Assembly: GCF_000711695.1 (NCBI RefSeq)
Contig: NW_013546979.1
Coordinates: forward strand, 1-64,000
DNA from: Tilletiaria anomala UBC 951
Lineage: Eukaryota; Basidiomycota; Exobasidiomycetes; Georgefischeriales; Tilletiariaceae
Length of the DNA: 64,000 nt
Direction: 5' to 3'
Below the pieces are notes generated by a model that saw only the letters and a list, made by a program, of their open reading frames with translations, did no database searches and was not told where the DNA came from. Of this stretch, positions 31,814 through 42,380 are shown one piece after another. The translations under genes were made by a program, and so were the position numbers. Numbering within the stretch: the stretch's first letter is position 1; each line of letters opens with the position of its first letter.

Positions 31814-34800
31814 ATGGTCGGCTCACCTCCCCCTGCTCCCTCGACTTCAGCGGAGCAGCCGCCGCGTCAGCCCAACACCGTGCGTGATGGTGATGCCCTG
31901 CAGAATTTGCAGGATGCTGGTTGGACAGATGCTTTTCATTCGTCCGATGAGCGGTCGACCACAGTACCACAGTCGGAAATGCAGACGAAGTCCCCCGAGG
32001 GGCGAGACGTTGCCTCTGGGTTCGGGGAAATTGAGCTGCAGTCTGCAGCGCAGGAAGAGATCTGGACAGCAAAAACACAGGTACAAACCGAACCACAGCA
32101 GAGTGAAGAACCAGAGATCTCAGGTCCTACAACCAGAAATTCGGAAGCGGGAGCAGCAGACGTGCAACTGCCTTCATTATCAGCGTCACAATTGCTCAAC
32201 AACCTCCCTCAAGCGCCGTCACAGCCGACAGTGGCAGACCTCGGTCTGGTCACCCATTCTGTCCCTGCTACTTCAGTTCCATCAGCTTCAGAAAATCAGA
32301 ATCAGGAGGTTTCGTTGCAATCCACCGTTCTGCCCAGCACAGAGCCACGAGTGCAGATGCGAGATATAGCGAAAAGAGAGCCAACTCTGCAGGAACTGCG
32401 GAAACGAGTGCAAGATGCGATGCTCACCAAAGCGGCAACTGCACAGACAAGGATGGGCTCATCAGAAGCGATAGTAAAGGCAAAAGAAGGTGCAAATGGC
32501 AATATTGGAGAGGCAGAGAACGCGCAGGAACAGACTACCCCTTCGGCCCCGGCTAGCCCAACAAGTATTGATCTGGCTCCATCGAAATCCAATGCTATCT
32601 CAAATGGAGATGTTCAAGCGATTGCAAAAACGACATTGCCAATCAAACCTGCTCTTACGGAGAAGCAAATTTCTTTCGAATGGGGCGCTCTCGCCACAGG
32701 CACAAGCCCGCGTCCGGGTATCGCCGCCATGCCCGATGCGACTCACGCAATCGCTTCGCGTCTCTGGGGCAATAATCCTAAGAAGATGGGTGGCATTGCG
32801 GTCACGACCGACCCGGAGAAGCTACACCAGGCAAAGATGGAAGTGAAGTTGGAGATACAACAACGACAACAGCAACAACAGAGCCAGCTTTCGGAGGAAG
32901 AGCGGACAAAGGCGAATGGCGCACCGGATCGCAGTGCTGGCGCTGAAAAGGTCAAGGATGCATCCAAGTTAGATACGATGGAAGAGAAGCATGTGGATGC
33001 TGAGAGTATATCGCCAACTGCCACTGCTCCTGTTGTTCAGTCGTTGCCAGTCGCCTCGCGGAAATCTTCAGATGCAGCATGGCAGCAAGTGGAAGCGGGC
33101 GAAGCTGGACCCAACGCTCCAGCTCCAAATGAAGCTTTTTCCTTTGTTGGCCCTCCAGGAGAAGAAACAGCTGGTATTGCTGAGGCTAAGCAGGCAGGTG
33201 AGGCGGAGGACACAACCGAGGGGCAAGGGGAGGTAGGAGCTTTGAGCAAGTCATATCCATCCGAGGCCGGTTTCGACTCGGACTCTGATAGCAGCAGCAG
33301 CGATGACAGCAGCAGCAGCAGTGAATCGGATTCATCATCCGATGCATCATACAAGCGTACGAAGGCCATCATCTCCCAAATGCTAGAGGAGGACGATGGC
33401 GAAGATGACGATGAAGAAGGGAGTGGTCGGCCCGGCGCGGGTGGCAAAGGCGGCTATGGCCCGACGACGAAGAACGAGACGCCAATTTCTGCCGCTGTCG
33501 GTGCTGCCAATAGCTTGCCTTTCAAACAGGTCCCTGCAGAGCTGAAGGGAGAAATCAAGTACATCGGTGTTGTGCACTCTGTCGTTGATGGTAGCGTCTG
33601 CGTCATCGAGCAAGATCTGCAGAGGGGAGGCGGAGCTGTCACGGCTCCTGAACAGCAACAGCCGCAACCATGGCAACAAGAAACGGGCGGCTACGCCCAG
33701 GCATACAGCAATAATGGCCATCAAGCCCCCCCGCCACATACACAAGGTCAGGTCAAGGAGGTTTATGCCGTGCTGGACACGGGCAGCGTGCTTTGCCTTG
33801 AAGACGGCAAGGTACTTGGCTCGGTGAGAAAAATTAGTAACCCAGTAGAAGCAAGCCAACCAATGCTGACGTTTAGAATCATTGACGTTCTGCAGGTTTT
33901 TGAGACCTTTGGCAGCGTACAGCAGCCTTTCTATTCCCTTTTACTTCCACCGGTACAGCCAGCACCCGACAACGTCAATACCGCCGCTGCAATGCAGCCT
34001 CTGGCTGTGCCAACAAAAGGTCTCAAGGTGTACTACCTCCCCTCACACTCCACATATGTGCTGACGCGCATGCTCAAGCTGCTGCCAAAAGGAAGTGACG
34101 CGAGCAACGTATTCGACGAAGAGATCGGGGACGAAGAGCGCGAGTTCAGTGATGATGAGGAAGAGGTCAGATGGAAGCAGCAGAAGAAGGCGGACAGAGC
34201 AGGCGGCGCAGGCGCCAAGAAAGGAGGGAAAACGAGGGGCTCAGGTGAGGATGACGTTGGAGCGCGTAACGCCAAGCGTTTGAGGCCAAACAATGCACCA
34301 GATGCGCTGGTCGATGGTTACCACCAGCACCCTCGGCCAATATGCATAGGAGGTCCTGCACCTCAGCGACGCGCACCCCTTCCCTACGAGGATGCGGGTA
34401 ACGCGGACATCGGAGCTCCGGTACTGCAGCACAATCAACAGAATCCGCCGCCGAACAGCCACGCCGGCCCTTCTTCCCAGGCTCCTCACGACGGGTCTTC
34501 GCAGCGAGGACGCGGCCGTGGTCGCGGGCGCGGCATGCACGTTGCAGATTCTGTCCGCGGCCGACCGACCTACGCCGCGCCTAATACACTGCGGTCACCG
34601 CAGCAGCAACAGCAATTTGGCACGGTACCCTATACACATGGTCAGCCGCCCTCTGACCAGCGCCAACACATTCCATTGTCATTTCATGGCGCTCCTGGCA
34701 ATCACAGTCCTGGCCATGGCCAAGGTCAGGGCCATGTCAACACCATGTTCGCCTACCAGATGCAGCTACAGATGCAGATCCAACAGCAAATGGGCATGAT

Positions 34801-35080
34801 GCAACAAGCTCAGGGGCAGGGCAGTGGAGTGGATTTGCAAGAACAGCAGTATGCTGCCGCTGCCGCTGCCGCTGCCTTGATCCAACAGCAGCAGCAGCAA
34901 CAGTATATGATGAACCCAACCGCTTATAGCTACGCGGCGCAAGGTCAGCAGGGTTACATGGCGCACCCCCCATTCCGAGGCGGTCCTTCTAACCATCGTG
35001 GACACCCGCCCCATCCTGACAACAACGGAGAGACCTACAATTACCAAAATTACAACGCTGGAGGCCAGTACCCTCGGTGA
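31814..35080 (+). CDS. NAF1: H/ACA ribonucleoprotein assembly factor NAF1
   Basis: Nuclear factor needed to assemble H/ACA snoRNPs and telomerase-type RNPs; later replaced by Gar1. Exons 31814-33823 and 33896-35080 give 1064 residues. Residues 1-560 are low-complexity (Gln, Ser, acidic), ending in a Ser/Asp run before the domain. The Gar1/Naf1 beta-barrel starts at ELKGEIKYIGVVHSVVDGSV, is interrupted by a Gln-rich insert, continues EVYAVLDTGSVLCLEDGKV and LGS joined to VFETFGSVQQPFYSL, with KGLKVYYLPSHSTYVLT and KGSDASNVFDEE. The 72-nt intron (GTGAGA donor, CTGAC, CTGCAG acceptor) is stop-free and 3n long; removal gives the family's LGxVFETFG. The C-terminus has RGRGRGRG and poly-Gln/Ala, as in other Naf1 proteins. 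Start is the ATG at 31814; the upstream open frame begins only at a GTG. Confidence 0.9.
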   Translation: MVGSPPPAPSTSAEQPPRQPNTVRDGDALQNLQDAGWTDAFHSSDERSTTVPQSEMQTKSPEGRDVASGFGEIELQSAAQEEIWTAKTQVQTEPQQSEEPEISGPTTRNSEAGAADVQLPSLSASQLLNNLPQAPSQPTVADLGLVTHSVPATSVPSASENQNQEVSLQSTVLPSTEPRVQMRDIAKREPTLQELRKRVQDAMLTKAATAQTRMGSSEAIVKAKEGANGNIGEAENAQEQTTPSAPASPTSIDLAPSKSNAISNGDVQAIAKTTLPIKPALTEKQISFEWGALATGTSPRPGIAAMPDATHAIASRLWGNNPKKMGGIAVTTDPEKLHQAKMEVKLEIQQRQQQQQSQLSEEERTKANGAPDRSAGAEKVKDASKLDTMEEKHVDAESISPTATAPVVQSLPVASRKSSDAAWQQVEAGEAGPNAPAPNEAFSFVGPPGEETAGIAEAKQAGEAEDTTEGQGEVGALSKSYPSEAGFDSDSDSSSSDDSSSSSESDSSSDASYKRTKAIISQMLEEDDGEDDDEEGSGRPGAGGKGGYGPTTKNETPISAAVGAANSLPFKQVPAELKGEIKYIGVVHSVVDGSVCVIEQDLQRGGGAVTAPEQQQPQPWQQETGGYAQAYSNNGHQAPPPHTQGQVKEVYAVLDTGSVLCLEDGKVLGSVRKISNPVEASQPMLTFRIIDVLQVFETFGSVQQPFYSLLLPPVQPAPDNVNTAAAMQPLAVPTKGLKVYYLPSHSTYVLTRMLKLLPKGSDASNVFDEEIGDEEREFSDDEEEVRWKQQKKADRAGGAGAKKGGKTRGSGEDDVGARNAKRLRPNNAPDALVDGYHQHPRPICIGGPAPQRRAPLPYEDAGNADIGAPVLQHNQQNPPPNSHAGPSSQAPHDGSSQRGRGRGRGRGMHVADSVRGRPTYAAPNTLRSPQQQQQFGTVPYTHGQPPSDQRQHIPLSFHGAPGNHSPGHGQGQGHVNTMFAYQMQLQMQIQQQMGMMQQAQGQGSGVDLQEQQYAAAAAAAALIQQQQQQQYMMNPTAYSYAAQGQQGYMAHPPFRGGPSNHRGHPPHPDNNGETYNYQNYNAGGQYPR

Positions 35081-35270
35081 ATGCACACTCACTTTTGCAC
35101 GTTCGAGATGGGCACTTATATAAACAGTCAAGATTCTTTAAACATTCACTCCCCACACGCATTGCAAAGCAATCCTTGTATCTTCATGCACGATCAATCG
35201 AGATAGCATTACAAATAATATCTATAGGGGCTGTAAAAGCGAAATGGGCCGCCCTAGCTCTGGAGCCGCA

Positions 35271-38200
35271 TCATTGCCGAACGCCTGTAGTTCCCGAGGG
35301 CTCTTGGGAAGGTGGAGAAAATTCATCCTCCGCGGAGACGAGACTATCATCTTGAGCCGTTCCATACGAGAACTGCGATGTATCAGCGGTATGTTGCCGT
35401 GAGTGGAGAGAGCCACTCCGCGCCAGCTGTTCAGCAGTGGACCACGAAACGGGTGATTGTGTAAAACCCCCGTACGCTGATGGGCCCGTCGGTAGGGACA
35501 TAAAGCTTGTCGGAAAGCGCGCAGCCGGTGATGTTGTCACCCCATCTGTATGCGCGGTCGAGCCTGCTGCTGTCGGAGATGATGGCTGGATGTGCTCTTG
35601 AGGCGTGTCCCCTTGCTGCTCTTCTGGCTCGTAGATGATCTCCTCTTGCAAATGTGAGAACGATCTCCGCAGCTGCGCCGCTTCAATGTCATGACCATGT
35701 CCACTGTCTGCCATTTGCTGGCGCTCCGGCTCCGGCACCCGCTCTGCCGCCGCCGCCTCTTCCTCTTCTTCGTGCTTTTGCTCGACAGTTGACAAGCGTT
35801 TTCGCCTGAGCGTCTTCTTGATCGAGACAGGGAGCAGCTTGTCACGGATGGATAAGCGGCGATGCGCCTTCTTCTGTGGCTTGGGCGACAAGTCTTCTGC
35901 GCTGAAGTTGTAGCCACGATTCGGTCGTGCTTCGCCCGTGAGCATGTCAAAGTGGGTGCTGCTCGCGCGACTCTGAATTGGCCGCAAAGCGTGCGTCTCG
36001 TGCACCCCGTCTGTATCGGATGCAACGGAAGCGTTGCGACTGTGGGTAGGCAGTGGGATGATGTACTCCTCTGTAGGGTGACGCCCAGGCATGTACGGAT
36101 CGCGGACAAAGTCGTGCTTATTATCGACCTTGTGGACGTACCGCAGAATGTCGATGTCCGTCGGGAGGTAATTCGTCCGATATAGCATCCACAGGTACCG
36201 AGGAAGAAGCGAGGCCACCATGCAGAGAGGTCCCGAGAACCAGAAGTATGCTGATCGGTAGAGAAGGTAGTTATTGCCCCATGAGTAGGTCCAAATCATG
36301 TCTGGATTGAAGGCGGCATAGATGGGGGCGAAGACGAAGAAGAGGGCCGGTCCAAACCAGACGGCCGCAAAGATCCACCACGTCCATGCTCGAGCGGCCA
36401 ATCCGGTAAACAGATTGGCAATGAGGACCGACGCGATGGCCATGGCGGTAGTCCACTCATACAGGTCGATCGAGTAGCCGTCGGTGCGTGGGGTGGTCGT
36501 GTCATACATGTACGCGTAAAAGAAGTAGAGCACCGCCGACTGCCACAGCCCGTCGAGCATGTAGATCAGGAAGAGCCTGAGGCCAAAGTAGCTGCCTTTA
36601 CGACTACGCTTGTAGAGCTCTGGCACCTCCATGAGGACACGATCGTCGATGTTGCGATCAAAAACGCCAACACCGATGACGGCGGCGAGTGTCCAGAAGG
36701 CGTTCCAGAGAAGCAGGTAGACGTAATCGAGGGCTTGCGTTGTGGACCAGGCGCAGTGAATCTGGAACCAGAAGAGATAGCCAATATTGATGATCTCCTT
36801 GTAGAAGAAGTTGACGATCATGGTGCCGTTGCGGTAGTATGACCAGTGGCCGTGCACGAGCAACAGCCGCTTGAGGAAGCGGAACTGTGCGATGGCATAA
36901 TCTGAAGAGTTGACGGCCTGAAGACCCTCCTCGCCTGCGATACCGACACCGACGTGGGCAGCCTGCACAGCATCAAAATCAAATCACATGCAGTAGTGGT
37001 CAGTCGCTGATCATCGACAGCAGCTCGGCAATGCCGACACGCACCTGGATCATGGACACGTCATTGGCACCATCGCCGATTGCGAGGGTCATGACGCCAA
37101 GGCCGTCCTTGATGAGCCTGACGATGAGAGCCTTCTGGAGGGGACTGACACGGCAGCAGAGGACGGCCTTGCACTGTGTGGAGATGCGCAGGAGGAGGTC
37201 CTTGCTGAAGTCCTCCGCGAGCGCATGGCCGAGGGCCGTGCCGTCGATGACAAGCGCATAGCCGCCCGAGCGCTCGCCGTTTCCCTCGCCGACCAGCGAG
37301 TTGGCGCTGACGGTCGAGTTGCGGGCATGGCGACGCAGGTTGGGCCGCTCGCTGTCGTCGGGCTGTCCCTCAAAGTCCCAGTCGGGTGGCTGGTGCGCCA
37401 TCTGTTGCAGCGTCTCTTCGCCGCCAAAGAATTGCTCCACGGCCTTACGCAGCTGCTCGTACGCCGAGTTGGGCTCGCCGTATCCGCCGCCGCGGACGAC
37501 GATCAGGTTCATGTCCTTGGCGAGCAGCATAGTCGAGTAGCCGATGGCGATCGCAGTCTCGAGCTTGTCACCCGTCGCGACCCAGACGTTAATGCCAGCT
37601 CGCTTGAGGTCAGCAATGGTCTCTGGCACGCCGTCCTGCAGCCTGTCCTCGATCGCTGTCGCGCCGAGCAGGACGTAATCGCGCTCGAGCGCGCTGGCGA
37701 GCTCCTCCATGCGCTCCTCACGCCGTTCGAGCGCGACGCTGGCCTCCTGGTACTCGACGGCCCATGCCTCGTAGGCATCCAGGGCGAGCTCCTTGTACGC
37801 GAGGCAGAGCGTGCGCAAGCCCTTGTTGGCAAACTCCTCGAGCGCGTCGTCCGTCTTGTCTTTTCGCTCGTCCTGGCCGGGGGCGCAGCGCTCAAAGATG
37901 ACGCTGTCGGCGCCCTTGGCGAGGAGAAGAATCTGCTTGTCGGAGAGCCGGCGGACGATGACGCCCATGCGCTTGCGTGCCGAGCTGAACTCGAGCACAG
38001 TGATCAGCTCATACTGCTCCGGCTCGACCGAGTCGGGGGTCTGGAGGCTGAGGACGTTGCGCTCTTTGTTGAGGAAGACGAAGCCGGCCTCAGCCGCAGC
38101 CTGGACGAGCGCCTGCTCGTCTGGGCTTTGCGCCTTGTACACGATTTGCCCCTTCTCGTCCTCCTCGGTCAGTGCCGTGTGGCACAGAGCGAGGGTTCGG

Positions 38201-40644
38201 AAGAATAGACCGAGCGCCTTGGCCTGCTCGCTCCTGCTGTCCTTGAGGTGCGCAGCAAGCTTGGCGTCCGCGAACGGCGGAATATCGTGATTGGCTGGCT
38301 TGACGCGCTTGCGGCCGCCGCCGCTGCTGCTGCCGTTGTTGTTGCTGCCGCTGCTACCGCTCATCTTGCCGAACCCGGCCGAGCTGGCCGAGTCGCTTTC
38401 CTTTTCCATCGCGGAGAGCGCCGCCGCAGACGCCTTCTCAAACAAGCGCGCAGCAGCGGGCTTATCGCCTCCTCCGAACGGCTCGTCGCCGCTGTACGTC
38501 TCGCTGGCGATGTGGCACTCGCGGAAGATCATGAGGTTCTGTGTGAGCGTGCCGGTCTTATCGGAAAAGATGTACTGGATCTGACCAAGGTCGTCGGAGA
38601 GGTTCCAGGAGCGGGCGGTGGTCCTACGCTTGGTCTTTTCGTAGTAGATATCGTAGTCGTCAAAAATGAAGTAGGCCTGGATCGTGCGGACAGCTTCGAT
38701 GGAGATGTATAATGAGATGGGGACGATGTTCTGGAACGTGATCAGCCCGTTGCCGAACGTGACGAGCCCGTTTAGACGCGGGTTGTCGTTGCTGTATATC
38801 GCACGGAACTCCCAGTAGGCCGAGCGGTCGAAGTAGTAGACCTCCAGCAGCGAATCGACGATCGCGCAGATGATGCAGACGATGGCTAGGATGGAGAGGT
38901 TGACGTACACCATCGGGTTCATCTGGCGCTCGACCTTGCTGCGCTTTGATGGTGTGTTGCCCGAGTTGGCAATGATCTTCGTGTCGACGCCGGTGAGAAG
39001 GACCATGCCGATGACCCATTTGGTGTTACGCAGGTTGCAGCCACGCAGGAGGATCTCGTTGAGTGTGACGGGGCACTTGAGCGGCAGGCCGTCGCGGCCG
39101 AAGCGGTCGGTGATGACGATGCTCCCGTTAAGACGGTACATGTTCGTGTCCTGTGGCTCGACGTCGACTCGCAGGTTGGCGTGCGCACACTCGTCCGCCG
39201 TGCGCAGGTGCGCCAGCTCGGGTACGGCGTGGCGGCTCTTGAGGTTGGTCTCGCCGTCAAGGTTCTTGGTCTCGATGAAGCAAGTGTCCTCCTCCTCGCT
39301 CGTCGCGCAGATAAGAATGTCCGCGGGAATCGGGTCGTTGTTCTCGAGCAGAACAAAGTCGCCGACGGCGAGGTCCTCCCAGTTCTTGCGCTTCCAGCGT
39401 GCAGCCTTCTTGCTCCAGTACTCCCGCTCCTGCTCCTCGGTCATCGGCTTGCCGCGGCGCATCATGCGCCCGTCTGGGCCGGCTTCGTACTCGCTCTCGA
39501 ACGCGGACTGCGCGCGAGAGGTGGTGCGCCGGATCCGATAGCGCTCGGACGCGATGCTGCGCCCGTCGATGTTAGACTCGGCGCGCGAGATGATTGGCGC
39601 CAGCGGAGCGCCGCCGCCGCCAGGGGCCCCCACCATGCCCCCGCCCCCCATCGCGACGGCCGCGTCGGTGCCGTTGTCGTCGTTTGTTTGCTGCGAGGCG
39701 AGACTGAGTCTGCTCTCGCTCGCCCATCCGTCGGCGCCGCCCACACCGGCAATGCGCTTGCTCTGCCTATTCTTGCCGCCGAGGTAGTTGAAGTAGAAGG
39801 ACGTCCAGGTGGAAGTCAGGCTGCGTGCTTTGCCTTCCATCACATTCGGGTTGGTCCAGCCGCCGCCGACTAGCGCCTTGACGCGGAGACGGTTGATTTG
39901 CCGGTCAGACTGGTGCCGCTTGACGTCCTCGTACCCGTCCTTCAAGGCTGTGATGGCCAGAACGGCGAGCAGGGGAAGCATGGCGATACCTGGCGAGATG
40001 GTCTGGAATTTGGGGAAGAACTGCAGAATGACGAGCACTGCACGTGGAGTTGGAGCAATGACGTGATAAGCCACCAAATCAAAGCAAGCAGCTCACTATT
40101 CCACACCCAGCCGAAGGGTGTACTCACGCAGGAAGAAAAGATTGGCCACACGCCGGAATTGCTCGAGCAGGTTCTTGAAGATGAAGTTGTACAGCGTGTA
40201 CTTGGCAGTGAGGACCTGGTTACATGCAAACTGCCACTCGGGCTTGATCCTGCCGTTCTTGGCTTGAAACGCCTCGGCAGGTAGGGGCTCGTTGAAATAG
40301 ACGCTCCGAGCGCAGGGCGGGGGGCGCTTCTTACGAAACGCTGTCTCGGGGTCGAGATCGATCTCCTTGATCCTGCGCCATAGCGCTGCGAGACCATGGC
40401 GCGGCGACGGGTTAACGGCGGCAGCTGCGTCGGCCATGTTTCCCCCGTGGCGCGGGCCAGTGTCGATGCCAGTGGCATGCTGCTGTTTTGGTTCTTGGTT
40501 GGAAGGAGCAGAGGAAGGCGAGGGGGCGCTGCTGGTCTTGGCTGCCAGTGTGGTGGTGGTGGTAGTGCCGCCGTCGCGCTCCAACGCTGGCGAGGCCGCC
40601 GCCGCCGCGTTGGCCTTCTTACCACTGCCGATGCCGAAGACCAT
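35271..40644 (-). CDS. DNF1: P4-type phospholipid-translocating ATPase (DNF1/2-like)
   Basis: Flippase moving aminophospholipids to the cytosolic leaflet, at plasma membrane and endosomes, normally with a Cdc50/Lem3 partner. Exons 40644-40128, 40037-37045 and 36962-35271 give 1733 residues; introns 90 and 82 nt. TM1-2 region EQFRRVANLFFL joined to LLVILQFFP; actuator loop DGETNLKSRHAVPEL (about 431); RTTARSWNLSDDLGQIQYIF then SDKTGTLTQN (phospho-Asp about 665); nucleotide-binding region with FSSARKRMGVIVR; hinge GDGANDVSMIQ joined to AAHVGVGIAGEEG (about 1161); six C-terminal TM segments with NFFYKEIINIGYLFWFQ. The KTKRRTTARSWNLSDDLGQI and NLSILAIVCIICAI blocks favour Dnf1/2 over Drs2 or Neo1. 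The C-tail from about residue 1440 is disordered and charged. Paralog choice is inference. Confidence 0.93.
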
Positions 40645-42380
40645 CTCCCCTTGTCCGTACCCTTTGCCGCCAGCGATGCCTTACCCTGTGCTCCTCTTCT
40701 GGTTCAGCCTGGGCCAAGATGTATCGGCTGGGGAGCAAGGTGTGTGAGTGAGCTTGTAAAGAAGATGGGGCGCCTGTCACTCCAATCGCGGCCCCAGTTG
40801 AGTCTTTGCTTGTACACTGCCTTCAGGCCACAGCAGAGTCTCGATTACTATATGTTACACTACTGCGCACCAGCGCCTGCCCACCACGCGCCGGCCCGTC
40901 TTGGCTTTTAGTTTCAACCCTCTGGCGACGCGGCGCTGTAGCAGCCGATTTCTTTCTTTCTTTTCTTGTACGCGCGTTCTGCAATTCATGCAGCTGCTCG
41001 GCACTGTGCACAGCACAGTGCCATGCTTGGTAGCGCCCGTCCGGTACATGTCCAGCCCAGCAAGCACCCATACTCCACAGTCAAGAGTGCGGTAAATTAG
41101 ATAGGCTCTCGCGGTACAAACCATATTGTCACCATTCGGATCGCCGCCAAGGCTGGCTTTGCCAATGTGTGACAAGCTCGTAGAATACAACGCAAACGCG
41201 CTCGTAGAAAGATTCACTTGGCCTATCGCCGAAAACACTTTCTGACCCCTATGGCTGTTTTCTTGTGTGTTTTGTTATTTGGCAACGTGTATATATCTGG
41301 ACCCGGGGATTAAAAGTGAGGAGAAAAGTGCGCGTTCCGCGGCGAGCGCGACGGTTAAGAGGATTCAAACTCCCCTCACCGGGTGGGGGGGGGCTCTGGG
41401 GCTCTCTTGCATAGTTGGAAGGAGTGGCATCTGCAGGAGCTTGGTCTCCGCATGTGGCCAACGTCTGCTATACCTTCCTTCGCATGGGTAAAGAAGAGGC
41501 CAGTACTCTTTTCCAAGCCAACAAGTTGAACAGACAGTGAACGGTACGACGCGTCCAGTAGCTCATCGTCTCTTCTGGCCCGCCCTGAGCTGGAGAAGAA
41601 CATTTCCTTCGTTCGGCGCACATGCTGGGGCAACGCGCGTATAGTAAGGAGCATACAACAGACAGCCTGTAGAATGCAGAAACTAGTACCTCAACTACGT
41701 GCCGATACTGCAGCGGAAACAGGCGAGACCGATAGCCCCCTCCCTCCACATCTCACACTGGAGATAGCATCCGGCCTCTTCGCAAGCACGGAGAGGAGCT
41801 CAGTATTGCACTTGCTTTCACCTCATAAATCAAATGCTATGTAGTAGTCAGACCCGATCTCTGAGTAGGGAGAGGATGGCATTGCCAGCGTCTACTTGGG
41901 GACACTGCAATCGAACGCACCTGGGGATGTATAGCAGCTTCGAGCCTGTGGTACATAGTCGATAACGCTCCGGTCCCGCAAAACCCGTTGTGTCGCAGGC
42001 ACCAACGGGGCGGCTCCGCAGCGTGTTGCCAGGGGTATAGTGCACGGGTACCAAGGGATGATTGACCTTCGACCAAAAAAGCGTTTGATTAGTAAGATGC
42101 CCTATTCGAAGAAAGTTTCAACCCCGCGACCTCGATTCGTTCGATGCAATGGTACTCCTCTCGGCCCGTATCAATGGATCCTTCGCAGCGGACAGCGACA
42201 TGGCACTCAGTGCGCACAGCTTTGCAGTTTCGACGCCATACTTCACCGACGCATAGTGCTTACAGCGCAGCGGACTTAGCGACTGGCGGTCGACTGGGAC
42301 GCCCGGCCCGTCGGCCGTTCCGGTAACTATTTCAAGCCGTTTGCCTATCGCAGCTTTCAAGGCCGGTCGACATTCGCGGC
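40645..42380. other. Intergenic region
   Basis: About 1.7 kb upstream of the flippase gene. No supported gene. T/C-rich tracts occur near 40945-40975, plausibly flippase promoter elements. Open frames are short and show no motifs. Confidence 0.5.

Noticed and set aside
31722-32369. Plus-strand frame overlapping the start of NAF1
   Set aside because: A shadow of the Gln/Ser-rich NAF1 N-terminus in another frame; no conserved sequence.
37225-39873. Several long plus-strand frames opposite the P4-ATPase
   Set aside because: They mirror the flippase exon in another frame; the flippase frame has complete family motifs throughout.
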